DNA from: Bacteriovoracaceae bacterium
GTDB taxonomy: Bacteria > Bdellovibrionota > Bacteriovoracia > Bacteriovoracales > Bacteriovoracaceae
DNA: 5,907 bases
Reading direction: 5' to 3'
Assembly (NCBI GenBank): GCA_023146355.1
Contig: JAGLCH010000318.1
Coordinates: 1-5,907, forward strand
Part shown: positions 5,482 to 5,907 of the stretch, piece after piece
Position numbering within the stretch: position 1 is the first letter of the stretch
Layout: each line of letters begins with the position of its first letter
Notes under the pieces: model-generated
Seen by the model: the letters and a program-made list of their open reading frames with translations, nothing else
Told to the model about the DNA's origin: nothing
Databases searched by the model: none
Made by a program: the position numbers and the translations under genes

Positions 5482-5907
5482 TTAAGCAGAAATTTTGAGG
5501 TGTCCTTCAGAGGTATCCTCTTCGCCTTTGGCATCCCCTAACTTTGTAAGCTTCTGATTTTGCTGATCGACTAACAGACGGTCAATTTCTATGATCAGTG
5601 ATTCCATATCATTTTTAGAGAGTGCTGCGTTAGCATCAACCTCGACACACTTAAGCATCATTTGTTGAGAGATGAGAGATGAGAGAATAAGAACTGGAAG
5701 CTGTGGATACTTTTCTTTGACCTTCTTGCAAAGAGTTAATCCGTTCATCTGAGGCATCTCAATATCGGTAACCATAAAAGTAAAGACTTCCCCTGCTTCC
5801 TCTTTTTTGAGATTTCGGTCCATCAATACATCGTAGGCCTCTCCCCCGTCACAACAGATAGTAACATTTGGAAAGTGATGCTTCTTAAAAACATAGGCCA
5901 ATTTTTT
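5482..5907 (-). CDS. cheV: CheV-like chemotaxis protein, C-terminal receiver domain (partial, 5' end off the window)
   Basis: The frame is open to the right edge (it begins KKLAYVF) and no credible start is present, so the N-terminal part lies outside. The 141 visible residues are most of a response-regulator receiver domain: phosphoacceptor D48 in VTDIEMPQMNG, the SS switch position (76-77) and the conserved K98. The acidic pair of the first strand must lie beyond the edge. The DIEMPQMNGLTLCKKV pattern and the stretched segment between helix 2 and strand 3 resemble CheV, in which a CheW-like domain precedes the receiver and couples receptors to CheA; that half is not visible. The conserved aromatic before the lysine is Ala (A95) and the usual Gly-Ala-Asp is Asp-Ala-Asn (91-93). 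A polar tail of about 28 residues follows the domain. A stand-alone response regulator is the alternative. Receiver certain, CheV likely. Confidence 0.7.
   Translation of the reverse strand, partial: KKLAYVFKKHHFPNVTICCDGGEAYDVLMDRNLKKEEAGEVFTFMVTDIEMPQMNGLTLCKKVKEKYPQLPVLILSSLISQQMMLKCVEVDANAALSKNDMESLIIEIDRLLVDQQNQKLTKLGDAKGEEDTSEGHLKISA

Noticed and set aside
5482..5901. Reading the receiver as a complete 139-residue protein starting at TTG 5901
   Set aside because: The frame is open to the edge, the start would remove the first strand and acidic pair of the receiver fold, and no SD can be seen.

Overview
The window carries six protein genes, one of them cut by the right edge, packed with short gaps. 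It looks like chromosomal sequence from a low-GC Gram-negative bacterium. Two proteins have Sec-type signal peptides and periplasmic-type functions (a PBP4-family peptidoglycan hydrolase and a secreted guanidino-group deiminase), and there is a CheV-like chemotaxis receiver. A member of the Bdellovibrionota (Bacteriovorax-like predators) would fit this gene style, but that is an impression from family resemblance and not something the sequence proves.

Layout from left to right: (1) positions 5-1138, minus strand, a polytopic membrane protein of the nucleoside-recognition/Gate type. (2) A 149-bp gap with a stem-loop next to the deiminase stop codon and an AT-rich inverted repeat in the probable control region of the membrane protein. 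(3) 1288-2373, minus strand, an exported agmatine/peptidylarginine deiminase-family enzyme with all catalytic residues present. (4) A divergent intergenic region of about 110 bp with a perfect 12-bp palindrome. (5) 2485-3882, plus strand, a PBP4/DacB D-Ala-D-Ala carboxypeptidase/endopeptidase. It is joined by a 1-nt stop/start overlap to (6) 3882-4532, plus strand, a HAD-superfamily phosphatase. (7) 4520-5401, minus strand, an orphan ParB-like protein with the CTPase-type motifs and a helix-turn-helix, overlapping the HAD gene tail to tail by 13 bp. (8) A compact 80-bp gap with a strong terminator hairpin whose loop also holds a good -10 box for the ParB-like gene. (9) 5482 to the right edge, minus strand, the C-terminal receiver domain of a CheV-like protein.

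The likely transcription units are: the membrane protein alone (continuing past the left edge is possible), the deiminase alone, dacB plus HAD as a translationally coupled pair, the ParB-like gene from its own promoter, and cheV ending at the hairpin. No RNA genes, insertion sequences, CRISPR arrays or phage genes are visible. There is no gene-free stretch over 300 bp. I do not see a clear new multi-gene system. The most interesting items are the secreted PAD-like deiminase, the interlocked terminator/promoter between cheV and the ParB-like gene, and the orphan ParB itself.
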